Source: Scleroderma bovista (Eukaryota; Basidiomycota; Agaricomycetes; Boletales; Sclerodermataceae). From it: 60,496 nucleotides of DNA. This document shows, piece after piece, positions 42,204 to 53,439 of this stretch (position 1 is its first letter; the number at the start of each line of letters is the position of its first letter). The DNA lies in assembly GCA_037178675.1 (NCBI GenBank), contig JAYMGJ010000138.1, positions 1-60,496 on the forward strand. The letters are read 5' to 3'. The notes beneath the pieces are model-generated. The model made no database searches and was not told the DNA's origin. It saw only the letters and a program-made list of their open reading frames with translations. The position numbers were made by a program, and so were the translations under genes.

Positions 42204-44124
42204 AGCCCTCACTCCCTACAACCCTGCCATCTGGGAGGAGCTTCTCCTCTCCTCAGGGTTACTCAGCAAATACCCGAACATACCAGAGTCCCTGCATCTC
42301 GGCTTCACGGCCAGCATGCCCCCCATTCTCTCATCCTACATCCCTGATAATAACTCCTCCGTCCATAATTACAAAGACACCTTTAATAAGATGTTATCCA
42401 GAGAACTCGCTCTGGGTCGCTACCTTGGGCCGTTCTCCCAGACAGAGCTCGAGTCTGCTATTGGTAAATTCCAGACCTCCCCACTGTCTATCATTCCCAA
42501 ACCCGGCAAACCCGGAAAATTTCGTTTCATTCAGAACCTTTCTTTCCCGCACAACCCTACTCCCCCCCTAGCTTCAATTAATTCTCGCATCAATGCAGAC
42601 TGCTACCCTTGTACCTATGGCACATTTGACATAGTTAGTCTTCTAATATGGCACCTACCCCCTGGCTCCCAGGCAGCCATATGTGACGTTTCCGAAGCCT
42701 ATCGCACAGTTCCCCTCCATCCTTCGGAGTGGCCTGGCTTAGTAGTCAGAATAGATCAGGATCAATTTGCTGTTGACACCTGCCTCTGTTTTGGTTTTGG
42801 ACCTTCTGGTGGCATTTATGGTAACTTAGCCAGTGCGGGTGCAGACATCCTCCGAGCTGGTGGCATTGGCCCAATCTCCCACTGGGTGGACGATCATATT
42901 TTCTTCCGCATCCGGAAAGAATTCCTACTGCAATTCAACCAGAAATGGGCGCTAACAGCAGAATTAATCAGAGATAATGGAGGCCAGCAATCTTCGGGAG
43001 GAAGAATCTGGTACCCCGGGGATCTTCAGCCGAACGGATCCCAGGCTGAATTTGATGATGACCATGTATTCCCCCTCGTGGACCTCTCTTCAGACTCACC
43101 CAGGTCAGAGGAAGACCAAAAATATACCTACAACTTTGAGGACATAGACAGAATATCACGCATCCTAGGCATTCCCTGGGAGCCCTCGAAAGACATACCT
43201 TTCTCTCCCTCTGTAACTTACCTAGGTTTCACATGGGACCTTGATAACCAAACAGTCACTCTTAGTGACAGCAAGTGTACCAAGTACATCCAAGCTATAG
43301 ATGACTGGTGATCCTCTCGAACACACCCACTAGCAGACATACAGAAACTCTACAGTAAACTATTACATGCGTCCCATGTCATCCCAGCTGGCCGTGCTTA
43401 CCTCACCAGCCTTGAGGCCATGCTTGCCATCTTTGGCGACACACCTTTCAAACCCAGAACCCCCCCTCACTGTTCCCTCGATGACCTCTCGTGGTGGCAC
43501 CAGATCCTCAATGCACCCCCCCGTCCCCTCCCCATACCAGGTCCCACCCCAATCCTCAATTTCAACACTTTCTCCGATGCTAGCTCAGGATTCAGGATTG
43601 GAATCACCCTCGGCGACCGCTGGAAGGCTTGGAAACTGCGCCCTGACTGGAAGTCAGACAACCGTGACATTGGCTGGGCCGAGAGCATTGGCTTCGAGCT
43701 CCTTGTCCTCCACATCCTATCAGATGGCGCCTCCGACCTTCATTTCCAAGTTTTCGGAGACAACAGAGGTGTGGTTGAAGGATGGTGGAATGGGCGCAGC
43801 CGCAATGGTCCAACCAACGACACCTTCAAATGCATCCACTCTGCCCTCAAGGCAGCCAATTGTGTCGTCCACACCAGGTATATCCCCAGCGGCATCAACC
43901 CTGCAGATGGCCCATCCCGGGGTATATATCTCACCATACATCTCATGCTCCCAGATCTCCCCATCCCCCATGCACTCTGCCCCTTCATCAACAACATCAC
44001 TGCGGCACACATCCCCCCACACCCTGCTTCACCCACACCCATCCAAAAATCGCTTCCACTCCACCCCAGCTGCCCCCCCCACCAGGAGACTAAACGCCAG
44101 CGGCTCGGTCCCCCCGATTGCTAG
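42149..44124 (+). pseudogene. DIRS-like reverse transcriptase and RNase H with one in-frame TGA
   Basis: The frame is open from 41875, but conserved sequence starts near 42149. RT motifs: IIPKPGKPGKFRFIQNLS, CDVSEAYRTVPLHP, CFGFGPSGGIYGNLA and WVDDHIFF (VDD catalytic box). TGA at 43309-43311 follows AIDDW; the same frame then continues SSRTHPLADIQKLYSKLLHA into the RNase H-like domain (FSDASSGFRIGI, WAESIGFELLVL, VFGDNRGVVEGWW, INPADGPSRG) up to TAG at 44124. The stop is consistent with CGA to TGA. Confidence 0.78.
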
Positions 44125-45310
44125 TAACCCCCCAGAGTCGTTGACGACACAACGAACCAGACCCCCATTCCCAGCAGACCTCACCCCCATCCCTTCACCC
44201 CTCCGCCCCTCCTGCCCAGCTCGCAACCGTCTGCAGCAATGGAGACCACCAAACTCCCGCCCCCAACACGGAACCCAGGTCCCGATCCTCTCCTCCGACG
44301 ACCTTTCTCGCATCGAACACACCATTTCTCATGCCTGGGCAAACAGCACAAAGGAAACCTATGGATCTGGCCTCCTCGTCTACCATGTGTTTTGCGATAG
44401 CAAATCCATTCCAGAGGCTCAACGCGCTCCCGCCAGCTCCATATTAATCTCATTGTTCCTCACCAACCTCGCAGGACTCTACTCCAGTACCACAGTCACC
44501 AACTACCTCCAAGGCGTTCATGCCTGGCACATCATGCACGGCCTTGAATGGGCCATCAAGGACGATGAGGTAATCGCTCTCCTTAAAGCGGCAGCCACTC
44601 TCGCTCCCCCCTCATCCAAACGCAAACCCAGGGAACCCTACACCGTCGACCTCATCGCCTCCATTCGTCAACAGCTTGACATCAGCACCCCTCTCCACGC
44701 TGCAGTTTTCGCCTGCCTCACAACAACCTTCTATGCCACTGCTCGAGTTGGCGAATTCACAATCCCACGTTTGGATGCCTTTGACGCCGCCAAACACATC
44801 AAATTAGGTGACGTGAGGCATGAAGTAGACAGACAGGGCAGATGCATCACCAACTTCCATCTCCCTAAAACAAAGGCCGCCCCACAAGGGGAAGACGTCA
44901 ACTGGGCCAAGCAAGACGGCCCTTCTGACCCCAAACACGCCCTCAGCAATCATATCAGCATCAATAGCCCAGCCCTCAATTCCCCCCTCTTCGCATACAG
45001 AGACGGGCCAAAGAATCTACTTAAGCCCCTCACCCGCTCCAAATTTCTCATGACACTATCACTTGCAGCCAGGGCAGTGGGACTCACACCTCTCAATGGC
45101 CACAGTATTCGCATTGGGTCCACCCTCGAGTATCTCCTCCGCAATATACCTTTCGATGTTGTAAAAATCAAAGGCCGATGGGCAAGCGATGCTTTTCTCA
45201 TATACCTGCGGCGCCACACCCAAATCCTTGCACCCTACATGCAAGCCACCCCAGAACTCCACGAGTCCTTCCTGCGCTTCACCATGCCACCAGTGCATTC
45301 GCGGCAGTAA
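44060..45310 (+). CDS. Tyrosine recombinase of the DIRS-like element
   Basis: The frame is open from 43367 but conserved sequence begins after the RNase H, so the start shown is a codon boundary near the real entry, probably by frameshift. N-terminal SAM-like helical domain (ISHAWANSTKETYGSGLLVYH, TVTNYLQGVHAWH) and catalytic domain with the R of TARVGEF, HSIR, GRW and the nucleophile Y in FLIYLRRH. R-H-R-W/H-Y are all present, so the enzyme looks intact. It would join a circular DNA intermediate to the chromosome. It ends ILAPYMQATPELHESF. Confidence 0.82.
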   Translation, partial: STPAAPPTRRLNASGSVPPIASNPPESLTTQRTRPPFPADLTPIPSPLRPSCPARNRLQQWRPPNSRPQHGTQVPILSSDDLSRIEHTISHAWANSTKETYGSGLLVYHVFCDSKSIPEAQRAPASSILISLFLTNLAGLYSSTTVTNYLQGVHAWHIMHGLEWAIKDDEVIALLKAAATLAPPSSKRKPREPYTVDLIASIRQQLDISTPLHAAVFACLTTTFYATARVGEFTIPRLDAFDAAKHIKLGDVRHEVDRQGRCITNFHLPKTKAAPQGEDVNWAKQDGPSDPKHALSNHISINSPALNSPLFAYRDGPKNLLKPLTRSKFLMTLSLAARAVGLTPLNGHSIRIGSTLEYLLRNIPFDVVKIKGRWASDAFLIYLRRHTQILAPYMQATPELHESFLRFTMPPVHSRQ

Positions 45311-45630
45311 CAGCCACCCACTCACAGTATTTTTCCTAACCTTCCTCCTCCTATCATCCTGGGGTCGAGCGTCTTTCACTTGATGCGTCGTCGCACTCCT
45401 AGCAACTAGTCGGGAACCGCAGCTCACGTTCTCCCCCAGGTGTAGCAGCCGAGGCCAGAGGCGCTCCGCGCCATCGCCCATCTCTTCCCCGTAAATCTGC
45501 ACCATACACGCACCAGTCGTACTTCACCAATTGTCATGTGACGTAGCTACTATTTAGTAATCACATTCCCTCTGGTTTGCCCCTCCTTCACCGAGCACGC
45601 CAACACACAGTCCAAAGAGTTCATATTTTA
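45311..45630. other. 3' region of the DIRS-like element, no gene
   Basis: Pyrimidine-rich sequence with a 'cccaggtgtagcagccgaggccagaggcgctccgc' stretch. No repeat of upstream sequence was found by eye. The end of the element is unknown. Confidence 0.35.
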
Positions 45631-45638
45631 AATCTAGG

Positions 45639-46930
45639 TCATCTTATGTATGGCCTACGTACCATCATTTGGAAGGCCACAAGCGCTATAACCACCACAG
45701 TTACAAGTTGCACTAATGTTTGCAGGATCTGTCGCAAGATGGACAGCAGCCCTAATTCTCGTGTATCAGCTTTGGCCTGCGTGGTTTGTCTGGTTTGTGC
45801 GTGGGCCTCATTTCTCCATACAGAAATGTAGGTTTGCATTTTGTTGCTCGATGTGGCTGTCAGAATAAGATGGAAGCTCCCGGCATCATATGTCTTTGGT
45901 GGTAAGTCAGCTTATTGAATTATCATATGTTCTCTCTCTCACTGTAACTGTTTGCACCCTGCCGTTGCTTGAGTTTTGCAATGTCTGTATAGCTTGCCCT
46001 GTTGTTCTGTCGAACACATGAGTGCATCCATTCTCCCCCCCTCCGACCACTACTGTTGTCCCTTCTGCCAGCCCGACCTGCTTTGGGAATGTTTTCATTG
46101 GCTTTGTATCGTACATTTTCATGCATACAGCATCATCCATGCGATGCAAGCTGAATCCATTCGTGGCGTTATCAATGATGAAGAATGTATGACTCGGGTC
46201 AATGACAGCGCCAGCTCTGGAGAAGAATTGTGAGGTTTCCGATATTCGCTGTGGGCTAATACTTACATCATTCTCCCTGTAGATTTCGTTGCAAGAACCA
46301 CTCCATCTTTTCTGCGAAGAGTATGGCTGGAGGTTCAGTGAGGCTTGTAATGTAATCCATGTGATGCATCAAGAACTCACATTTCCCCATTATACATCCC
46401 AAATACAATGACATCTGTACCATGGGAGTATATGGCACGCGGAACCGTCGTAGGGAGCTCCACACTGAATATGCTTGACAAGTTGTGTCTGGAATCAAGG
46501 GCCCAGACCTGGACACGTCTATCTCGAGTCCCGGTGAGTATCCGCATTGTTTCCGAAGCGTCACAGCTGACAGCCATGACCTCTTGACCTGTACCTATCC
46601 ATCTCACTATGAGCTCCTCGAACTCACAACCACGTCTTTTCAATAGAAACAGATAGCCCAAGCCTGTACCACAACATAATAATTCCTTGTTATCGTCTCT
46701 TGGAGTTAGCCACGCTACACAAGTAATGGGATCTTGGGGATTCCTTGTCTGACTGGGTTTATGTAGTTGAACCTTTTTTTGTAAGTCCCACAGTCTCAGT
46801 CCATCGCATCCTGTCCAGTATCAGTATTCAGCAGTTGGATAGATTGCTGTAATACCTCCGCTGGCCAGTGTCTTCCCACTGTTCGAGACCGCCAGACATA
46901 ATATGGCATCATCATGTCCTGACAAATGAC
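45639..46930 (-). pseudogene. WD40-repeat protein with C-terminal membrane segment
   Basis: On the minus strand the pieces are GHDDAILCLAVSNSGKTLASGG / CDGLRLWDLQKK / LLCCGTGLGYLFLLKRR / CDASETMRILTGTRDRRVQVWALD / HGTDVIVFGMYNG / FPKQVGLAEGTTVVVGGGENG.THVFDRTTGQ / a C-terminal hydrophobic helix (TLVQLVTVVVIALVAFQMMV). WD40 blades followed by one membrane segment is a recurrent but uncharacterised arrangement in Agaricomycete genomes. Introns and frame changes separate the pieces, so it is probably decayed, but I could not exclude a spliced intact gene. Partner proteins are unknown. Confidence 0.55.
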
Positions 46931-47405
46931 ATTGAAGGGTATACTTGCTGCTGCTTTTGCAGTTGAAGGGAAGAAATCTTTTGAGGAACATGAATGGTGA
47001 GTGTCGATGCGCAGTGTCTGCCCAGCCATACTATATAAAACACCAGGACAACTTCCTGACTGGCGACAATTACTACTGCCTTTGTTTGCATTGACACAAT
47101 CACCCATGCCCGTTTTTATGGTGTCCTGACAACAGTCCTTGTCTATGGTGCGACATCGCCTTATAATTAATTGAGGATAAACAAGAACTAACATCGTCAA
47201 GGTGTGTCATCGTCATTTAATTGAGGATCATATAATTGGAACAACAAGGGTCAATGTAAGTGATGTCCGATCAACCACCGATTAGAAGGGTCTTGTATAT
47301 AGCAAGTGATCGCAAACTGGCTTTTCCTTAAGAGGTGAACCGTACTTATAGTCTTCTGGTCTGACACCATTTGACGTCTCTGAACAAGATATTTTAACCT
47401 TCCAC
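46931..47405. other. No gene seen
   Basis: Contains two copies of 'ttaattgaggat' (47164, 47218) and nothing else recognisable. It may hold the 5' end of the WD40 gene and the left end of the Plavaka element. Confidence 0.35.
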
Positions 47406-50400
47406 ATGCCATCCTGTGACAAATTCTACCGATGTTACTGTGCAGAATGCTGTGAGGCGGATCGAAACGGGAGGGCTGGCAATCCTGCCAGGAAACTTCA
47501 GCTGGAGAGACACAAGGCCATCCATCTTCGCGAGACTACTTCATTGGATCCGGCTATCTCTGACGTCCGCCGAGCCTCTGTTGCAAATCTTGCTTTGAGA
47601 GCCATTTCCCAGCAGGATGACTCTGGTAACTCGGGTATCGATTCTCTTTCTGCTGTGCTCTTTGCATCCTCACTCTGTGACAATGGGCCAGACCTCGACT
47701 CACAGCCCAGCAAACTATGGGCTTCTTGTGAGGAATTTCAGGAAGCAGCCAGTACAAACACTGGTGATATTGGAATTCCCGACATTGGCGACTTGGTTGA
47801 CGCTGTTGGCCGGATTTCTACTGAGAATAGGTCTGTTGCCTTCCCACTCTCTCATACTAGTACTAAACCATCTGTTCTACGTCTCAGGGATAGCAAAAAC
47901 CTTAAAAGGAGAGAACTCAAGGCCCACAAAGTTCTCAATTCTATCGAAGCTCAGATTCAGAATATTCAGCAGCATACCCTCGAATCAGTGTCAGTTGATG
48001 CGCGTTGTAGAGACAGTCCTGTCTCTGGGTGTGTAGATTGGTAGTACTGATACTGGACTCTTACCTTAGCTATGTAGGCTTGTACTTAGCTTACTAAAAA
48101 AAATCCTTCTCTTCAGTGTATATCTTTGAGCTCAGTCTTGGAGTGACTGAACCACCCTTCCACTCTCTAGTTTCTTAGTCTCCTTAGTCCCTGGGAGCCT
48201 TGCCAGACCTCCAGAAGTCCCTGGGTCGAATGCACCTCATCTGAGGGAGCAGCCACCCAAACACATTGTTATCTTTTCAGCGTGCTGTCCATTCACAGCT
48301 TGGAAGTGTAAGGAAGGCTCTGACTGGCATCAACCAACGGACCCCCTTGATTGCCTCTCGGAAGGAGCAGCTCCTTCTTTTACTCGGCAAAATGGAGAAG
48401 CAACTAGGCGAGGTTGTCACAATTAATGAAGGAGACTCAAGAGGTGCTGTGCAATATGATTCATGTGAGTGTGGTTGCCGATCGTAAAGGAGTTTGCCCT
48501 GATTAATTTGAAGCCCATCATTTTAATTATCCTATCGATCTCTGCTACAAGGTTGCCCAAGTTTCGGTCTTCCTCAGTGTAGTTCTCGTCGTTCTCTTTG
48601 GTCTTAGCCGGCGGACTGGAGAGTTCATCCTTGATGTCGTGTCGATCATCCTCACCTTAGCATTCAAACTTATTGGCGCAACTGGTGATACCCTCTGCAA
48701 ACATATGTGTGCACAGATACCCAAGAATATGAGGACCACCCTCCAGCGTTTCAACCTTGATGGGCATACTACTACCTATGCGGTCTGCCCTCACTGCAGT
48801 GCTATCTTCAAACCCTCGGGGTCCCCAGACCAGCCAAAATACCCTCCTTTCTGCACTAACCGACCCCTTCTGGGGGGGGATCTATGCAATGCATCTCTCC
48901 TCTGTGACTCTGATGATGGGCATAGCGTCGCTATCAAAACATTCGCCTACCATCATTTTCATGACTATGTGGCTGGCCTACTCGCTAGACCCGGTTTCGA
49001 AGACTTAATGGATAAACCTTGTGACAACCTGATGCAGAGCTTGTCTGGCGCAACGCTGTCTATTTTAAAAGATGTGTGGGATGCAGAGTTCCTCCGCACC
49101 TTTGAGGGGCCACATTCTGGGACATTGTTTGTGGATTGCCAAGGTGAAGGCCGGCTGTTATTTTCTGTCAATGTCGACTTCTTTAATATCGAAGGGAATC
49201 GCCAACGGAATGCCACAACATCGTGCGGCATCATTTCTTGTGCATGCCTTAACCTACCGCCGGATATTCGCTACAAACCAGAGAACATGTACCTGGCTGG
49301 TATTATTCCAGGACCGTCAGAGCCTTCTGGTGATCAACTCAACCACTTTCTTGAACCCCTTATTGAAGACATGGTAGAGAGTTGGGAAAGTGGGGTTCGA
49401 TTCTCCCACAGTGCTTCCCAGAGAGATCATGTCACTCGTTCTGCCATCGCCTGTGTTGTGTGCGATCTTCCAGCTGCCAGAAAATCCACCCAGCTAGTGA
49501 GCGTTACCAGCCACTTCTACTGTAGCACCTGTCATTGTGTTCACACTTCATCACTTGGCCGTACAGATGTCGACTCTAAGTATTGGCAGTTTCACGACAA
49601 GGCCGAGCTGTGAGCCTACGCATTCAAATACAGGGATGCTGACTCTGTCAAAGAGCAGAACAAGTTATTTTGTACCAATGGTGTGCGGTGGTCACCATTT
49701 TGGCATCTACCCTATTGGGACCCTGCCTGACAGCTTGTTGTCGACTCAATGCATTGCCTTTTGGAGGGCCTGGCTCAAGCACATTTCCGCAAATATCTTG
49801 GCCTTACCACCACTTTTGTGACGAAGGCTCAATCGGAAGCTGACTTGCGGCCTGCGTTCTCCCACACATTCCGCTCTCTCGATACACCTGAAGCAGAGGG
49901 CCTCTCCAAGAATGACTGCTCTCATGTTGAAAGCATCCAGACCCTTCTTACAAGCGCTGTGGGAAAGGATGGGGATCTCTCCGATGTTGAAAAGCACACC
50001 AGTAGTTTGGAATCGAAGCTCATGAATAAAAACAGCAATGCCCTTAAATTCGTCGCTGAGGGACTGCAATTAAAGCCCCAGCGTAGGGACACAGGAGGTA
50101 TAGTGCAGGTGCAGGGAGGCAAAGTACGCAAGATACATTGGGTTAATACTTTAGTGGAATGGGTATGTCCTTCTGCATGTCTCCAGTCTGACCTGACTGG
50201 TACCCACAGTGCAGGACTATGCCGATGTTTGCATGCTCCTCAACATTGGTATCTACACCCGAAGTTATGTGGCATATTCAGCGTGTTATCAAGGAAACTA
50301 CCATTCCATCTTGGCTAAGATCTGTACCCAAAAACTTTGGCGAGGCGAGAGCGGGCACCCTGAAAGCCGACGAATGGCGCACTCTATCTACTATCTACCT

Positions 50401-51478
50401 CCCCTTGGCTTTGGTCAGTCTCTGGGGTGAGGGTTCAACCTACTGATCACATGAACTCGTCCACCTACGGAACATCTTGGATAACACCATGGCACTAGTA
50501 TCTGCAATATGCATCGCCTGCTCTCGTACCATGACTCAGTCACGCATCATAGCATACCGTACATGCATAACAACTTGGTTGTCTACATTACCGAATGCCT
50601 TACCAGCTGCTAAGCCTCGCCCAAACTGTCACATGGCCTGCCACATTTATGACTACCTCAAGCTCTTTGGGCCCGTGCGCTCGTGGTGGTGCTTCCCATT
50701 TGAGCGTCTAATTGGTCATTTGCAACGTTTACCGATAAACCACAAATTCAGTTCGTCTCTTCAAAGCTTCACACCAACATGCTGACCCTCCAAGCAGGTG
50801 AACTGGAATGAACAGTCCTGGATTCCTTCATTCAGGGATCTAAACTCTGGCACTGGCTGGCTCGACCAGACTGCCCTGCATTCATCAAGGAGTGTAAACT
50901 TCTTTTTGACAAATATATATCTAACAGTGGGACCTTCAACAGCAAGATATCATTTGATGTTCCTCAGAGAGCACCTAAACAAACTGTACCGACCGATCTC
51001 CAGTTGTTGACTTCCCAGAAGTACCTCATACTCCACACACACACCAACTTTAGTCGGCGGTCAACCCATCAAGGCAATAGCTTAATCATGTTTTATCCTG
51101 GAGGGAACCAATCATCCCCCCCCATTCCTGGTTGCATCAGATATATCTTTGAAGATGATGGCCAAATCCAGTTAGCAGTCCAACAGCAGCTCCCTGCTGG
51201 AGCAGATATAATTGATCCATTCTGACATTATCTGTACTTCCCAGCACGCTTATATTCTTCTGTGTTGGTCAAAGATTTGGAGGTAGTTCGTCTAGAGTGG
51301 GTGATGTGTCATTGTGCTTGGTGGCATTTCTCAGCGAAATATGACGTTATACTGCCATTATTGCAGGTGAGCGTTTTGATGCCAACGAGTTTACAGTTTA
51401 TTTACACTCGCTTCAGGATTAGCGAGACAATTCCAGAGTGCCCATTGGTCAGGGGGCACCGGCACCACCACTCGTAAT
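47406..51478 (+). pseudogene. Plavaka/Tnp2-type DNA transposase, several nonsense codons
   Basis: The N-terminus (47406-48043) has a Cys/His cluster (CDKFYRCYCAECC ... LERHKAIH). After a ~220-bp gap, segments from 48266, then a long frame from 48570 with IPKNMRTTLQRFNLDGH, CPHCSAIFKPSG, LFVDCQGEGRLLFSVNVDFFN, SCGIISCACLNLPPDIRYKPENMYLAGIIPGP, then HLPYWDPA.QLVVDSMHCLLEGLAQ, an intron at 50163-50209, VPKNFG..RAGTLKADEWRTL, HIYDYLKLFGPVRSWWCFPFERLIGHLQ, and a C-terminal part to 51478. These are the hallmark blocks of Plavaka-like (CACTA-related) transposases of mushrooms. TGA at 49611, 49728, 50444 and 51223 fall inside conserved blocks, each fitting an Arg codon CGA. A frame change lies near 50786-50815. 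TIRs were not found. Confidence 0.75.
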
Positions 51479-52106
51479 GTATGTAGTAGTACTGTGTTGT
51501 TGTATCGTCACTGGACAATAACAGATCTGGAATTAAATGCTAAGAATATTACTGCACAAAAGAAACATTCCGGGAGGCTCAAAAGTAAATCATCGCCTGC
51601 AAATCGCCCGATAAGGGTATCTTTACTAGAATCATCTCCTCAATGATCAACCGGAATTCAACAAATATTACACTGGATGACTGCCCATAACCCAGCACAT
51701 ATGATTTTGGTGGACCGGTGGACCGAAGGGCAAACAGCGAGGTTAGGAAGTTCAGGCTTCGGGATCTGTGCACATTGAGTCCAGTCCTCTATACCTCATT
51801 AATTGTTCAATCTGTCCGCATTACAGACATCACAACGAGCTGCTGTAGCTGTAGCTGGGAGCGATGACACGGGGGTCCTTCGTGATACCAAGACTCACTT
51901 CCCATCTCCTCCCCCTCCTCCCGACAAAAGGAGAGTTTGGGTACAGGTAAGTCATGAGGCAGGCATGATGGGTTGACGATAATAAATGCAGCAGAGAGCG
52001 ATGACTAATTTCAATTATAGCGTTCATGGTTGTACATGGTATCCGAGAATAGCAGCTATGTCAAGAATTATATTGTACATGGCATCCGAGGTTCCAGCCA
52101 GGCCAA
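51479..52106. other. No gene seen
   Basis: Low-information sequence between the transposase and the convergent minus-strand gene; two 'catggtatccgag/catggcatccgag' words at 52034 and 52079. It may contain the right end of the Plavaka element. Confidence 0.35.
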
Positions 52107-53416
52107 CTATTTTTGTGCATAGATTGTCATCCACCAGAATTGTGTGTCCGAAGACACACCTTCATTCTGAGTAAACCAACCCTCATCATAGAATGGGCGG
52201 GGTAGACCTTGGACAGCTTTTTGCTCTGATTGTGAAAAGTTGTCACTTCTGAGGCGTTTTGCAGCCTTGGCACCCCTGGGGGAAAAAATATCAGAATCTC
52301 GCAACCTCTGCTGGTCAATAAGATTCAGCTCCTTAATGATGTCTCTCCTCCAAGGAAGGGTGTGCATGCAATAGATGGGTTCGGTATCCTCGCCGTCACT
52401 ATCTTCGGAGCTCATACCATCACTGCCCAACGTTGTGATGACATTGCTGAGAAACTGCCAGGCAACTACATCATCATCACCCTTTGCCTCCTTGACGGCC
52501 ACTATGGTATCTGTTATTTCCTTATGACGTTGGTATTTCTGTTCTAGATCAGCATGTAGATTGAGGGCCATCAGAATTCCTTACTGTTCACTGCCGCATA
52601 TCCCTCCTGGCCTTCATTAGGGCTTGATCCTTCTCATTCGCTAACCTCATAGCAACATCCGCACTGGTTTCAACAGAGAGGTCGTCATGGACATGAGGCT
52701 TCGCCTTATCAACATGTCTCTTGATCCGAGTGAATTTCTGCATGATTTTATCGACCCAGTATTGGTCTGATCTTGTTTCAACGCTCCACTTCTGTCGCAT
52801 ATCCACCAATAGATACATCAGCTGAGAAATGACTGCTTGATTCCAAGCAGACGAAGCAGGATGATTAAAATCCCATTGTAGTTGTGATGGATCAGGGCCT
52901 GGACCAGTTCCCTTAGCGAACACCTTTGCAACTTGACTGGACACACCGCCACACCGCAGGAAGTCTTCATCTTGAGTAACCTTGAAAACCATCTTGAACA
53001 TGTCTCTCACATGTGCCTACATGGCAGGGGATAAGAGGATCATCATAGACCTCATCAAAGGACAAGTGGGTACTCACAAGGTTCCGTACGCGCTGCTCAT
53101 CCGTCTCAACTTCTTTCTGCACTTTGCTTTGGCCTCTCCTGGAAGGCATCAAAGTGGAAGTTCGTGGAGGTCGGGGAGGGTCAGCATTCATCCCATGCAT
53201 CCCATGCGGCGCATCATCCCTGAGATTAGACAATCCTGGGGTAGGCATTTCCGACTGATCCTGGACCTGTGGTTCCTGTGCAGTGCTCATGAGCAAGTGA
53301 CAAGAACTCATCAAAGAGCTTATTACATTGAGATAGTGACAGGTTAGATTTCCACTTCCTAGTGTTGACCTGGGGCGGGCCACACACTTTACCATTGGGG
53401 GTAGGTCAGTCACCAT
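52107..53416 (-). pseudogene. Uncharacterised Agaricomycete protein, multi-exon
   Basis: Order on the minus strand: a Pro/Ser-rich N-part (STAQEPQVQDQSEMPTPGLS ... RRGQSKVQKEVETDEQRVRNL), an intron beginning near 53080, VREMFKMVFKV.QDEDFL, then QWDFNHPASSAWNQAVISQLMYLL, YWVDKIMQKFTRIKRHV, then, after a break near 52580, GMSSEDSDGED, LPWRRDIIKELNLIDQQRL, FSPRGAKAAKRLRS, AVQGLPRPFYDEGW. I recognise this as a family that is repeated in mushroom genomes near transposons, without known function. The pieces are in more than one frame. It could be an accessory gene of a DNA transposon. Confidence 0.5.
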
Positions 53417-53439
53417 TGGGGGGAGGCTTTGGAGCTATG

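Larger units (their letters stand above)
40704..45310 (+). mobile_element. DIRS-order retrotransposon (Gag, RT-RNase H, tyrosine recombinase)
   Basis: Three overlapping frames on the plus strand encode Gag, RT-RNase H and a tyrosine recombinase in place of a DDE integrase. That combination defines DIRS-order elements (DIRS/Ngaro/PAT). No methyltransferase domain is evident, which favours a Ngaro- or PAT-like type. Ends were not identified; the extent given is the coding part only. RT carries one premature stop. Confidence 0.82.

Noticed and set aside
44060..45310. Tyrosine recombinase as captain of a Starship-like giant element
   Set aside because: It lies directly after RT and RNase H in the same orientation and has the DIRS-type C-terminus. 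It is internal to the region and not at the edge as a Starship captain would be.
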